A DNA stretch of 64,000 bases from Lonicera japonica (GCA_021464415.1 CM038467.1:26279748-26343747); one strand, 5' to 3'. Shown: positions 46,493 to 57,981, counted from the stretch's first letter. Translations and numbers: made by a program. The notes: a model not told the origin generated them from the sequence alone.

Positions 46493-46850
46493 ATCCCATA
46501 TTTTTAAGAAATTTACTAATTTATTATAAAAAAGGAATTAATTGGATATGGAAAGTTACAATTCAAAATTTGAATTAATGTCAAATTTAAATTAGTTGAC
46601 AATTTGTGCTTAATTATATCTACCTTTCCTTTTTTAATTGATTGCCTTCTTTACTCATAAATTTAAAATTATCATATACATGCAAGTACATCTAGATTCT
46701 TCCACTTTTATTATGGAAGTATATATATATTCATGTTTGTTTTCTTTTAAGTCGAGGCATTAAAAAAGAGAGAAGGAAATAATATAAAAAGAAAAGGAGA
46801 GAAGGAGAAAGGTATAAAAAATACCAGAGAGAATGCCGACAGTAGTAATC
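46493..46850 (+). repeat. Dispersed duplication, copy 1 (empty site)
   Basis: It matches 48766-49024 plus 49649-49800. Shared words include AATTAATTGGATA, AGTTGACAAT and AATTTAAAATTATCATATAC, then GAAGGAAATAATATAAAAAG and AGAGAATGCCGA. At GGCATTAAAAAAG it lacks the 624-bp element present in copy 2, so it records the site before insertion. Confidence 0.85.
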
Positions 46851-47278
46851 ACGAGCCTTGGTATGAATTATTTTTATATTTGATTATTCAGGAGCTTTAA
46901 ACTTTGCGCATAATGGGGTTTATGTCTTCTTGTGATTTGAGATTTTTAGAAAGTTTGTGGAAGCATTTTATTAAAAGAGTCGACAAAAAAATAAAAAATT
47001 AGTTGATTCAAAAGGTTTGGTATTTTATAAAATTGAATTTTGTCCCTTCCTTTGATTTGGCATTAGTAATTCCTTGTGAAGGTAACTGATATTTTTTTTT
47101 TTTGATAAAGATTGAAAAAGATGGTGATCGTGGGAAAGATTAATATCTAGGAACTAATATAGAAATGTTGAGTAGGGACAATACATCCCATAATGTCTTG
47201 AAATTAGTGTTCATGTAAGTAACAGGGTTACTCGTACCATAGTTGAAAGTGTCAAAAACAAGGTGGGTTGGTTCATAC

Positions 47279-48220
47279 TAAACATGTCAACGGGTTGTGT
47301 CGAGTTGGGCTTAACGAATTTAATGGAGGTTAAAAATAAGTAAACACGTACACGATCCGTTAATCTTAATGGGTTAAAATTTTTCATTCGTACGCGACTC
47401 ATTATCTTAACGGGTAACGCAAATACGATTCGTTTTGAACCGTTAGTCTGGATTTTTTTTTTCTTTTCCTTTGTTTAAAAAAATAGAAGATAAAAATGAT
47501 ATATTAGTTTCTAAAAATCAGATCTAATTTATTCTTTTAAGACCAAAATTTAGATTGAAATGGATAAATGAGGACTTTGATAAAACAAATTTGAGAATAG
47601 AAAAAGAAAATGAAAAAAAAACATATTATAATCTTTTTTTTTTATCTAAGAAAGTTTAAAAAACCCTTAAAATAGGTTAATATAACAAGCAAATGAAAAC
47701 AAAAGGAAATAAATTACATACGCTTCAAATATTAGTAGCGGTAATGGTGATCGGAGATCTTAAGTTAATGGATGGTGGTTTGTAGTTAACGATGGATCAT
47801 GGTTGTAGATAATTTTTGGAGAAACACATTAAACTTAGAGAGAGAGGAGAAAAATTATGTGGACTGTGGAGGCGTAAATGTGTGTGAAAATGTGGAGCAA
47901 AGAAAAAGAAGCTTATGTACTTAGGTTTGGTGGATCACAAAAAACAAACATACCTTCTTATATTTGCATATTACATAATCACCCGCCATCATGTTACATT
48001 TGAATATTAAATAATAAAAAAGTTATTACTCTAATAGTTAACAGGTCAAACGGGCCTCTAACGAATTTAACGGGTTCGGGTTGACCCGACTCATTGTCAA
48101 ATTGTGTTAATCGGGTTGACCCATTAATAACTCGGATTCGTTAAGGGTCCACCAATTAATTTATAAGAGCGGGTCGATTCATATCGAGTAATCGTGTCGG
48201 GTCTTCTTTTGCCATGTCTA
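47279..48220. mobile_element. Non-autonomous hAT element with near-perfect 8-bp TSD
   Basis: Ends TAAACATGTCAA and, inverted, TAGACATGGCAA. Subterminal CGGGTT/AACGGG/GGGTTGACCC words are typical of a widespread plant hAT group. Flanks GTTCATAC (47271-47278) and GTTCGTAC (48221-48228) agree at seven of eight bases. The 942-bp interior has no transposase. Confidence 0.82.
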
Positions 48221-48228
48221 GTTCGTAC

Positions 48229-48765
48229 CATGGTTATAAGCACAAAAAACGAACATGTTAATTTGAGCATAGAAAATACATTCCATTGTGTCTTGGTCAA
48301 GTTAGTATTTATTGAGGCATGATGTTCACTCTCGTACCATGGTTGGAAGTACTGAAAAGGAGGGAGAGATATTCTTAAATATTTATAATTTTTGTTGATC
48401 ACTTCATTTATTATTAAAAGGAAAAAAATGATTTTGTACTTAATCAGATTGAGATTTTGAAATTGAAATTTAGTGAAAGGCGGTATATTGTGCAGTCCTG
48501 AAATTTTCTCTAAATTAGCAGTCACCCGGTGGATAAGTTTTTTTGAAATTATATTATGTATTTTAAGTTGCTTTTATGAGTTCACAATGTGAGTCCTGAA
48601 TCGAAATCTTACTTTTTGATTTTTTGATGTGATGTCTTATTTTATTAATTGAGAATTTGAGAATTGTGGTTTTGTTATTGATTTGAGTTTAAAATTTTAT
48701 GTGCCACAATAATTGAAATTTCAGGACAAAATTTATTTAGAAGAGATAGATCCTAAAATCCCCCT
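48229..48765. other. Spacer, partly related to the left flank of the hAT element
   Basis: CTCGTACCATGGTTGGAAGT near 48331 resembles CTCGTACCATAGTTGAAAGT near 47231, so the hAT element sits in a locally duplicated sequence. No gene is visible. Confidence 0.5.
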
Positions 48766-49800
48766 ATTTTTAAGAAATTTATTAATTTATTATAAAAAAA
48801 GAAATTAATTGGATAAGGAAAGTTAGAATTCAAAATTTGAATTAATGTCAAATTTAAATTAGTTGACAATAGTGCTTAATTATATCTAGATTTCATTTTT
48901 AATTAATTACCTTCCTTTATCATGAATTTAAAATTATCATATACATGTAATTACATCTAGAATCTTTCATTTTTATTATGGGTGTATATATACACGTTTG
49001 TTTTCTTTTAAGTGGAGACATTAAGGGCTCGTTTGGTTCGAGTTTTGGGAATGGAATGGGCATACTTGATTCCTGGAAAGTTTCTTTCCTGGCATCTAGG
49101 ATGCCATGCCCATGTTTGGTTCAACCGGGAATAAGAATGGAATAAAGTATCAACTACAAAAATACCCTTCTTTTTATAAGATGAGAAGACATCACATACT
49201 AATTTTTCAAAAGAGACAATTACTATAATAAATTACAAAAATTACACATGCCTAACTAGTAATTATCTTACAAAAATTGTAATTTTTGTAATTAAAAAAT
49301 AAATTACAACAGGAAAAAAGAATAGAAAAAAGTTCCAATTTTTTTTTATCATTTTTGTGCAGCAGCGTAACTAAAAAAAATAGTTTCAAACAATATTTTC
49401 ATACACGGATGGAAAAAGAATTATTTATTCATAAGGAAGAGTGTTATTTTGGTCTTAACATGAAAAATTAAAAAAGATGCCCATTGGTAATGGTTTATTC
49501 TTTATGATTTAAATGGGAGAACTTGGGGGAAAATGTTTGTTCCTAGAATCATTTACTCCGGACTTAAAACTTGAACCAAACGCGGGAATCGTTTCGGAAT
49601 GAAATATAATATTCCCAGAATGGTTTAAATCTCGAACCAAACGAGCCATAAAGAGAGATAGAAAGATAGAGAGAGAAGGAAATAATATAAAAAGAAAAGA
49701 GGGGAAAGAGGAGAAAGGTAAAAATTAAAAAAACAGAGAGAATGCCGAGGGTAGGAAAAGAAAGAAAAGATGAAGAGAGAAAAGCTTGCACGCGTGATTA
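48766..49800 (+). repeat. Dispersed duplication, copy 2 (filled site)
   Basis: It is collinear with 46493-46850 but interrupted by the 624-bp Harbinger-like element at 49025-49648. Confidence 0.85.
49025..49648. mobile_element. Harbinger/Tourist-like MITE with TAA target duplication
   Basis: The left end GGGCTCGTTTGGTTCGAG is repeated inverted at the right end (CTCGAACCAAACGAGCCA). It is flanked by TAA at 49022-49024 and 49649-49651. The empty copy at about 46755 confirms both borders. Confidence 0.9.
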
Positions 49801-50534
49801 TTTTCACTATTAATTTGAGGTAGGGGAAAAATATTTTGTTGAATAACTATTTAATTTTATTTTTGTCCAATCTTATTTGCTCAAATGTTTTCCTACGTGC
49901 TCGTTGTATTGAGATATTGAATTGTTTGTTACTTGTGAATATTAATATTAATTATTGTATGTGTATTATGAATAATTTTAAGTAGAGCTCATGTGTTATC
50001 AAGGAATCTACTGGACTTTGTAACTCACCCCTTCTAGACTCTATTTTGCAAGTTTGATGATGATTGAAATTAGTACTTGGGATGATTGATATGTAGTGAT
50101 CTGAATTATTGAATGTGAAATTTTTGTATATTAATATTTATATAAGTTGTTTGATTGTATTCGGGAATAGAGTCTTATAGATCCTCTGGCTGAAATTTTG
50201 AAGGCTTTTTATATATTTTATCTTTTTTCTTTGTAAAAAAATTCTTATTATTATGGATTTTGATTTTGATAATCAAATAAGATTATTTATTTATTACATT
50301 TTCGTATAAAAAAATTACTACTTTACTTAAATTCTATTATTTACGGCCCGAAAATTGGGTCGTGACACAACTTTTTCAAATCACCTCTATCATGGTGAAC
50401 AATCTTAAATTATGGACTTAATTGAAGGGAATTTGAAGAACAATTATAATTTTGTTAGCAATATATTGTATACATACATAGTTACCATGCTAGCGTAGTT
50501 GACTTTCCCGTATCCATGATTAGAGATTGTCTCA
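49801..50534. other. Spacer without recognisable gene
   Basis: AT-rich; the reading frames are short and unstructured. GGGTCGTGACA near 50357 resembles a retroelement LTR border, but nothing else supports one. Confidence 0.4.
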
Positions 50535-50537
50535 TTA

Positions 50538-50938
50538 GGCCATCTTCAATGGCATTTTTTATAAATTCATTTTTATCTTATGTGTCATAGTGCTTTTAAT
50601 ACATTTATATATCTATTTGGCAATATAGTTGTATAGATAAAAATGTATCAAATAAAGTTTTTCCAATGGTGTCATTTCTATCTTACTTGGCATTTATTTA
50701 AGAATGAAAGAGAATTAGTGATTCTTATATCCAATGAGGATGTGCTATGTCACAATGAAAATTTCTATCACAATTTCTACAGTTCTACATATAGAAATGC
50801 TTATAGAAATTCCCTGTATGACTCACCTTCCACCTTATATAGAAATAGTTATAGAAATGACAATTGGAGCACTTTTTTTCCTTTTCTCTTTTCTAACATA
50901 GAAATTTGATTGGATAAAAATGATCATTGGAGATGGCC
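50538..50938. mobile_element. Tourist-type MITE with TTA target duplication
   Basis: This 401-bp element starts GGCCATCTTCAATGG and ends CCATTGGAGATGGCC (inverted GGCCATCTCCAATGG). It is flanked by TTA on both sides (50535-50537 and 50939-50941), as for PIF/Harbinger elements. Interior words TATAGAAATG and CATTTCTAT recur in both orientations. Confidence 0.92.
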
Positions 50939-51899
50939 TTAGTTCCCATTTATTTAGTTTTACTGCATTTCTTTGTTTGTATTTTTATTAACCCTTTATA
51001 AAGGTTCCTATAACACCATCGCCTTAATTAGTAGGATACACTATACCAAAACAGGTATTTTGTAACATGCATTTTGCGTTACTAATAATTTCTGTAACGC
51101 ATAAAGACCGTTACTATTTAAGCGTGACAGTTTCTCTAATAACGGATAATAACCATTACTGAAATTATTAAATAACCGTTACTATAATTATATCTGTAAG
51201 GGATTTTAACCGTTACAGACGTCATGAAAACCGTTGCTAAATTATTTTTTGCCACACTTTTTATCCATTACTATAATTAAAATAGCGTTACTGTATAATA
51301 ATTATTTATTAAATATTTTTTTTGTAGTAACGGACAAAAACCGTTACGGAACTTGCAACACTTTTTAGAATATTGAATAAAGTGTTGCAAATACAGTAAC
51401 GGATAAAAAGCGTTACTAACACAAAATATTGAAAAAAAATATTTGCTTCAATTTCGTGCACCCTGTAGCTAGAATCCTAGCCTGCAGCTTGAATAAATTA
51501 CATAGCTAGTGAAAATTTGTTAGATAGCGCAATTGAACTTCAATCAATAACTAAATACAAAATTATCCAATAACTAAATACAAAAATATCCAAGTACAAA
51601 TAGAAAGTCCATTACATAAAAACCAAAATATCCAAATACTAAGTACTACAATATTCAAGTTCAAGCATAAATATACTAAGAAACACATAAATAACATAGA
51701 AGTACCAAAATGTCCAAGCACAAACAAAATTCTCAAAAAACTCACACTAAACATACTTTAACAAACTGTCTAGCCAAACCAAATAGCCGCCAGAGACATA
51801 AGCAGACAAAGTGTGATGACCATCTTAAGGAGGATCCCATAAAACAGCATTGGGCTCCATTACCTCCTCGACCCAAACCTTCTTTTCACAAGGACAAAC

Positions 51900-53068
51900 C
51901 TATTTGTCGTGACATATCTTACCTGATGCATCTGTCACGACATGCCCTTTTGCCAATTCTTTATAGTATTTATCAAGAAAAATAACTGGAGGTTTATCAG
52001 AAGGATTAGGACTTGACACGGGGCGAGAAGGACCTATAAAAACGTTTTCCAAGTTTTGAATTATATTAGATGGGCGATGGACCGAGTTAGAACCTAACTC
52101 ACTTCTAGGAGTCACCATCACCGGTGGGGAACTTTCCTTTGTGCCGTTCATGAAAGATTGAAATAAATTTTACATTGTCAACATTAGATCATTCTTCAAA
52201 TTTACTTGCATCGTCTGAATTTGTGATTGCATTGATGACAACATTTCATCCTTCAAGGCATCACTTTTTGCTTTTTCTTTTTTCTTTGTTGCTTCCTTTG
52301 CCTTTCCAATCTCCACAATAACCATTTGCTTCTTTGAGATGTGAGATCCAATTCCACGAAGTCGTCCCCCATGATCCTTTCCGAAAACTTGGGTTAACTC
52401 ATCATTTTCAATTGTGGTACTAAAGCCCTCCTCTCCACTTTTTCTTTTAGTGTTGGCTTCTTTCACTTGATCTTACAAAGAAACGCAATGGTTAGTATGT
52501 ATGTTTATTATTAAATATTAACAGAATTGAGTTTCTCACAAGAAACGCAATGTTTATTTTCGGGACCCTCACATGAAGGGTAGAGTTTCTCCGTAGCTAA
52601 TCTCTTGTATTCATTGTATTTCGCATTCGGAACATCATGTTCTTCAAAAGCTCCCGTTTGACCAACCTCGCCATCAACAGTAGGTTGATCTTGCACTCCG
52701 TAACATGCATCAACAAGGTTGCCCATCTCAACCCCTATATCCCCCACATCTTCTTCACCAATATTACCTTCGAATTTAACATGATCTATTGATGGATGTT
52801 GAACTATCGGAATTGATAAGGGCCTTTCACCATGTAACAGCCACTTTGTGTATGTCCTATTTATGCCATGTGTAATCAAATGGTTTCGGACTTCTATTAT
52901 AGTAAAACGCAACTTATTATGACACTTCACACAGGGACAAAGAATTGTTGACAAGTTTTCAACATTATTTGCGAATGCAAATTCTATAAAATCTCCAACT
53001 CCTTGTATATACACTTCGCTTATCCTATTCCTTTCGTTCATCCACTCTTTATTAGTTACATTTGACAT
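51900..53068 (-). pseudogene. CACTA transposase remains: associated N-terminal domain and C-terminal domain, catalytic middle lost
   Basis: Three minus-strand frames follow each other. 53068-52511 (185 codons) is the plant transposase-associated domain: KEWMNERNRISEVYIQGV, FIEFAFAN, CPCVKCHN and a HLITHGIN stretch, then YKRLATEKLYPSCEG, which normally leads into the catalytic domain. 52466-52170 (98 codons) is the later Ptta/En/Spm region with LTQVFGKDHGGRLRGIGSHI and a Lys-rich helix. 51900-52151 continues with a weakly recognisable tail. The DDE catalytic domain expected between the first two is absent, so the element cannot mobilise itself. The frames resemble TNPD/TNP2-type proteins by eye. 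Confidence 0.8.
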
Positions 53069-53339
53069 TCTGCAATATCATATAAGACTTTAATAACAAT
53101 GAAATTTATAGTGTCCTTATTAAAAAAGAGAAGCAATAGAAAGTATATTTATCTTACATACTTGAGTGTTTAAATATTATTATAATAGTAGTATTGTAAA
53201 AAGATAGATAAATATATATTATGTGATATTTTAAAAAAGATGGCGTGTTGAGATATAGTAAACGTAAGAGAGAGATAGTATAAAAGTAAGAGAGAGGAAC
53301 ACTCCGAAATTAAATGTAATATTCATAAGTTTTATACAA

Positions 53340-53670
53340 CTAAAAAATAGTTTAAAATTAAAATACATTTTTAAAAAAAAAAACAGTTTTAAAAAACCAT
53401 GAATTATGCATTATAAAACAGTTTAAAAAACATTTTTGAAAAAAAGTTTAAAATTAAATTAGTTTTAAAAACAGTTTTTTTTTTTAAAAAAAAATAACTG
53501 TTTTTTTGAAAGAACTGTTTTTTTTTTTAAAAACAGTTTTAAAAAAAAACTGTTTTTAAAAAAACAGTCTTTAAAAAACAGTTTTAAAAATAACAGTTTT
53601 TTTTTTTAAAAAACAGTTTTATAACAGTTTAAAAAAAAATAAAAAAAAAACTGTTTTTAAAATATGCAGT
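53340..53670. repeat. Palindromic AAAACAGTTTT/AAAACTGTTTT cluster
   Basis: More than ten ACAGTTTT or AAAACTGT words in both orientations are separated by A and T homopolymers. The sequence is almost only A and T apart from these words. It lies in the subterminal part of the CACTA element. Confidence 0.85.
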
Positions 53671-54032
53671 TTTATGGGCAGCTAGCACTAAATCTAAAGC
53701 AGAAACTGACAAAAATGATTGGATATGTAACTGTAAGCAATTTTTAATGTGAAAAAAAGAAAAGAAAAGAAAAGGCAGTATTTTATAAAGCATACCCGGA
53801 CCTTAAAAATAGCTTTTTCTAGTGTTTGCCTAGCAACCCTCAAATAATGTAAAAATCTACTGAGCTACTACTGCAGAGGCCTTTTACTAATGCTGGTGCT
53901 GCATGCCTTTTATTTTAATAATTAATACTATTCTCAAATTAAACATAAATTCACTTTCGAAAAATCAAATAAAGACCCTTCTTAGTAAAGTCAACTCTGG
54001 GCAAAGTTAACAGCAAGCAACAGCAACAATAA

Positions 54033-54202
54033 AACCGGAGGTGTGGTGGAGCGGTAAGGCTCTTCTCCTTTAACCAAGTGTCGAGGGTTCGATTTTCGTC
54101 TTGAGCATGGAACAGCCTTAAATTTTTAGGTCAACTGTTCCACCTTTCAAAGTGATTAATCTCCGCTGTCGAACAGTAGATACTCTGAGAAACCCAAAAA
54201 AA
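54033..54202 (+). mobile_element. tRNA-derived SINE with perfect 14-bp TSD
   Basis: The head has an A box TGGTGGAGCGG (about 54044) and a B box GGTTCGATTTTC (about 54086), and the tail ends in an A run. It is flanked by AACAGCAACAATAA at 54019-54032 and 54203-54216, which fixes both borders and shows LINE-type insertion. The length is about 170 bp. Confidence 0.93.
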
Positions 54203-54216
54203 AACAGCAACAATAA

Positions 54217-54508
54217 TAGGTGGTTGTACCTCAGGGTACTTCTCAGTCTAGAGTGCATATAATTTATTAATGTGCTAGACTATTTTTTTTTCTTTCTGGA
54301 GAAAGAAAACCGTAGTTTGATTGGTGCCACTGAGGTCCACGGATTAGGAATAGGTACAGCCGATTTGAAACAGATACAGCAGAAAAATTACACAGCACGA
54401 ATCGGAATACACACAGAAGCGCCAAAACAGATCAAGAAGAACGCCACAACAACTTCGAAAATACACACCAAAGAAATTCGATCTTAAGTTCCGAAAACCC
54501 CCAAATTC
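54217..54508. other. Short segment between the SINE and the truncated gypsy element
   Basis: A small frame at 54272-54487 has no recognisable homology. This DNA probably belongs to the pre-insertion locus or to an unrecognised part of the element. Confidence 0.35.
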
Positions 54509-56399
54509 AGGAGGTGTCTTAATGCAGGAGAGTCACCCGGTAGCATACGAAAGTCGTAAGCTCAATGACACCGAGATGAGGTACTCTGTTCACGAGAAGG
54601 AGTTACTCGCAGTGGTCCATTGTCTGAGGTTATGGCGGCACTACCTTCTCGGTTCTCGATTTCTTGTGAAAACAGATAATATTGCGGTCAGCCACTTTCT
54701 TAGTCAACCAAAATTGAGTTCTAAACAAGCAAGGTAGCATGAGTTACTAGCTGAATTCAATTTTTGGATGGAGTATAAGGCGGGTTCGACCTATAAAGTA
54801 GCATATGCTTTAAGTCGCAGGGTGGAATTCAACGAACAGGCTAACGCGTTCCTTAACGCCATTCTTCGAATCGACAGTTAAGTGTCTACCGAAATCCGAA
54901 GCAAAATCAAGAACGCGCTACCGCAAGATCCTGTTTCTGCCCAACTATTGAAGATGATCGAGAAGGGGAAAACGCGGGAGTTTTGGTTAGACAACGGGTT
55001 CATCTCGACAAAGGGAAAACAAGTGTTTGTTCCTCGAGTAGGGGAGTTGAGACGTACCCTAATTCGAGAATGCCATGATACCTTATGGGCGGGACACTCT
55101 GGTCAAGAAAGGACGTTGGCCCTCCTTAAGCAAGGGTACTACTGGCCCCAAATGGAAGATGATGTGGAGAGCTATGTTAGAACTTGCCTGATTTGCCAAC
55201 AAGATAAAAATTGAGCGAAGACAGCCTGCAGGGTTATTGGAACCTCTACCAATCCCGGAACGACCTTGGGAGAGCATTTCGCTCGATTTCATATCAGGTC
55301 TACCCAAAGTGGGGGATTTGACAACTATCCTTGTGATCGTTTATCGTTTTTTGAAGTATGCCACTTTTATCGCGGTTCTAAAGAACACATCGGGGGAGGA
55401 GACTGCACAACTATTCTTCAAGTATGTGGTTAAGTATTGGGGGATTCATCGGAGCATAGTTAGTGACAGGGACTCACGATTCACGAGAAATTTTTGGAAG
55501 AAACTTTTCAAGGTTCTCGGCTCCAAGCTGTGTATGAGTTCCAGTTATCACCCTCAATCCGATGGACAAACTGAAAGATACAACGCGATGCTTGAGGAAT
55601 ATCTGCGCCACTTCGCTAGTGCAACACAACGAAATTGGGTTAAGTTATTGGACGTGGCTCAACTGTGCTTCAATGCCCAGAAAAACTTCGGGACGGGCAA
55701 GAGCGCCTTCGAAATTGTAACAGGCCAACAACCCATCCTTCCTCACACCGCCAACTCGGTGCCAGTTTCCAAATCTCCTAGAGCCCGTAACTTCTCAGAA
55801 GAATGGAAGCAAAATATTGAGTTGGCTCGTTCGCACCTAGAGAAAGCCACTCATAGAATGAAGAAATATGCAGATCAGAAAAGGCGACTGTTAGAGTTCC
55901 AAATAGGAGATCTCGTAATGGTGAAGCTCCTTCCACAAGATAGGAAGTTCTTAAGGGGTCGAGACCCACGCCTTCTGCAAAAATATGAAGGGCTGTTTAG
56001 GATTGTGAAGAAAATCGGGAAAGTGGCTTATCGGATTGAACCCCCTAGTTGGCTAAAGGTTCACCCAGCATTTCATGTCAGCATGCTGAAACCGTACTTT
56101 GCTGATACTTTCGATCCAACCCGGGGAAAGTCTAGTCGTCCAGGGCTAAAGCAGCGAGCAGAAGGAAAGAAATCAGTGGAAGCCATCCTGGCCAATTGAG
56201 TTGTGACAGCTTCTCGTAAACAACACCAAGAGTTTCTCGTCAAATGGGCAGGAAGAGACCCCGAAGAGAACACTTGGGAAAGAGCATCAGACCTATCGGC
56301 CTTTCAGGACCAGATCACAGCATATCTCGACCAGTTGACGAGGGCGTCAACAGCTCTAGTGGGGGAGGATGTCACGGGTGCCTTCCAACAGCACTCGTG
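54509..56399 (+). pseudogene. Chromovirus pol remnant: RNase H, integrase, chromodomain
   Basis: The order is RNase H (VAYESRKLND, RYSVHEKELLAV, TDNIAVSHF), the integrase zinc-binding part (H-x-x-H and C-L-I-C-Q-Q near 55190), the integrase core with all three acids in recognisable context (LDFISGLP, VSDRDSRF, HPQSDGQTERYNAMLEEYL), the GPY/F-like end (VAYRIEPPSWLKVHPAFHVS) and a chromodomain (FLVKWAGRDPEENTWE). Inactivation is clear: in-frame stops near 54735, 54879 and 56197, and a one-base frame change in an A run near 55205. It has no start in the element's own gag. The chromodomain directs integration to heterochromatin in active relatives. Confidence 0.92.
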
Positions 56400-56991
56400 A
56401 CCGACTACACTTCATCAACACCGTGCACGCGCCCGAGCGCAGCACGGCCCAACAGGCGATGATCGACTACACTTCATCAGCACCGTGCACGTGCCCGAGC
56501 ACAGCACGGCCCAACTGGCGATCCAGCGTCATCTAGTTTTATTATTGTGTTTAGGTTTCTCTTATGTAAATATTGTTTCAATGTAATTAGATCTAGGAAT
56601 TTCCTTTGTAGTTGTATTGCATTTCCTTTGTAAAAGTTTTCTTGTAACTTGTAAGACCCAACGTGCACTGCTACAACTTTGGTATTTTCATTAAGTGGTT
56701 ATATGTGGGGATAAGACTATCTGCCTGACACCCGAGTTGCCTACCAGTGCACGTTGTTTAGCACTTTGTTTTCAAGCTCTTACTTTCTTTCAAATTGTAA
56801 TAGCTTTCCATGTAATCTCATTTTTTGCAATGAAGTAATCTCAATTTATGCTCACACTCTCTTTAAAAATTTACTGTTGTTGCATGTTGGTTGTTGATTG
56901 TAAAGAAAATTCGATCACACTCGACCGGGCTATCGGTTAGCACGGTCGCTCACGCAGCTTCCTTTGTGCCATCAAAGGACGCCCCGTGACA
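56370..56991 (+). mobile_element. 3' LTR of the chromovirus, 622 bp
   Basis: It begins TGTCACGG directly after the polypurine tract and ends CCGTGACA, an 8-bp perfect inverted terminus. The coding frame runs a few bases into it, as is usual. A 5-bp target duplication cannot be tested because the 5' LTR is missing. Confidence 0.88.
56402..56525 (+). repeat. 62-bp tandem duplication in the LTR
   Basis: Two GC-rich copies, at 56402 and 56464, share CGACTACACTTCATCA, CACCGTGCACG and CAGCACGGCCCAAC. Confidence 0.92.
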
Positions 56992-57233
56992 CATAGGCAT
57001 ATAGTGAATGTTTTTTATGTTTGGACAAGAAGCTAAAACGACGGCGCTGCACAGCTTGTTAGGGAGAAAAGATCTTGTTAGCGGTTTTGGCGCTACAGGA
57101 TCCCCACATCTATGACTCTATCTAGTCTAGTCTTGTAATAGAAAGGCGTTCCCACCAGTTCCTAATTATGAGACCAACCTTATTGCTATGCAGTTGCTTC
57201 TTGTGCTTCAGTGTTTTTGTTATTTTGATGTAG

Positions 57234-57833
57234 GTGTCTCAGACACTATCGGCCTCAACATGTCTACGCTGGTCTGGTCAGTTGTAACGACTGTTCCAAG
57301 TAGTCGTCCTCTTGCTTGTGAGGTACATTTCGCATTCTTTCTTCTTTTCTTTTTAAATAAACAAATGTCAAAGATAGATATACTACTGAAATATAGGAAG
57401 CCTCATTGAATGATGCTGGCTGAAAACTCGGTTATTATTGAGTAGTGTACTAGATTTGCATTTGTATATATTGCTGCAGGGTTTTAGTTTGGTGCTGGTC
57501 ACTTATCGTGGTCTGCAAATGTTGGTATCTTTTGGGGGATACAAATATAATAGGCAGTACAGCAACGAGGTTGAGAGCAAATCCCTTTTCTTACTGTCTA
57601 ATTCACTTGGTATTAGGAATGGCTACCCCTGCTTCATTACTTTCCCCGATCTCGTTGTGATATGATGTTTTTTTTTTTCTTTTTCATTTTACGTATTATT
57701 GTAGGTCAATGTACTTAAACCGAGCTACAAAATTGAACCCTTGCAACAACCGCTTGTTACGGAAGAGGTTGCTTTGCCTGGTAAGTAATAGGTGGTGTTT
57801 CATGCATATTGTGTATTTTAATTTATGCTACAA

Positions 57834-57868
<35 letters not shown>

Positions 57869-57981
57869 TATAATTTTTTTCATCATCAACAGTAGAATCA
57901 AGCCAAGAAGGAGATGGAAGCAGGGATCATATACTAGTAGTAGAATTTTCAGCCCAGCTTGTACATAATTGCAGCTGGTAA
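57234..57981 (+). pseudogene. 3' end of an ACBP4/5-like acyl-CoA-binding kelch protein gene (5' part missing)
   Basis: Four exons with intact borders remain: 57234-57322, 57480-57569, 57705-57780 and 57893-57981. They encode VSDTIGLNMSTLVWSVVTTV, then LVTYRGLQMLVSFGGY, then VNVLKPSYKIEPL, and a tail ending VHNCSW. This matches the last kelch repeats and C-terminus of plant acyl-CoA-binding proteins 4/5, which bind acyl-CoA esters in the cytosol. No frame break is present, but the acyl-CoA-binding domain and earlier kelch repeats are not found in the window, and the truncated gypsy element lies about 240 bases upstream. It is probably a remnant cut off by that insertion or by a rearrangement. 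The kelch assignment is firm; the ACBP subgroup is likely. Confidence 0.72.
57838..57865. repeat. (TA)n microsatellite in the last ACBP-like intron
   Basis: About 14 TA units lie between exons 3 and 4. Confidence 0.9.

Larger units (their letters stand above)
51039..53824 (-). mobile_element. Decayed CACTA (En/Spm) DNA transposon
   Basis: The left border CACTATACCAAAACAGG opens the element and is followed by many subterminal copies of CCGTTAC/GTAACGG (51070-51420), as in CACTA elements. The right border is probably CTAGTG at 53819-53824, whose inverse CACTAGAAAAAGCTATTTTT loosely resembles the left. Three-base target duplications do not match (ATA and TTT), so the right border is tentative. 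The coding remains lie inside on the minus strand. Confidence 0.7.
54509..56991 (+). mobile_element. 5'-truncated Ty3/gypsy chromovirus with 3' LTR
   Basis: Homology begins abruptly inside pol, just before the RNase H domain; the 5' LTR, gag, protease and most of reverse transcriptase are missing. The polypurine tract GTGGGGGAGGA ends at 56369 and the 3' LTR follows. Confidence 0.9.

Noticed and set aside
49564..49807. Phe/Ser-rich minus-strand frames
   Set aside because: They cross the right end of the Harbinger MITE and a purine-rich tract, with no conserved content.
54036..54105. tRNA gene on the plus strand
   Set aside because: It has only the internal promoter boxes and is the head of a SINE with a 14-bp TSD.
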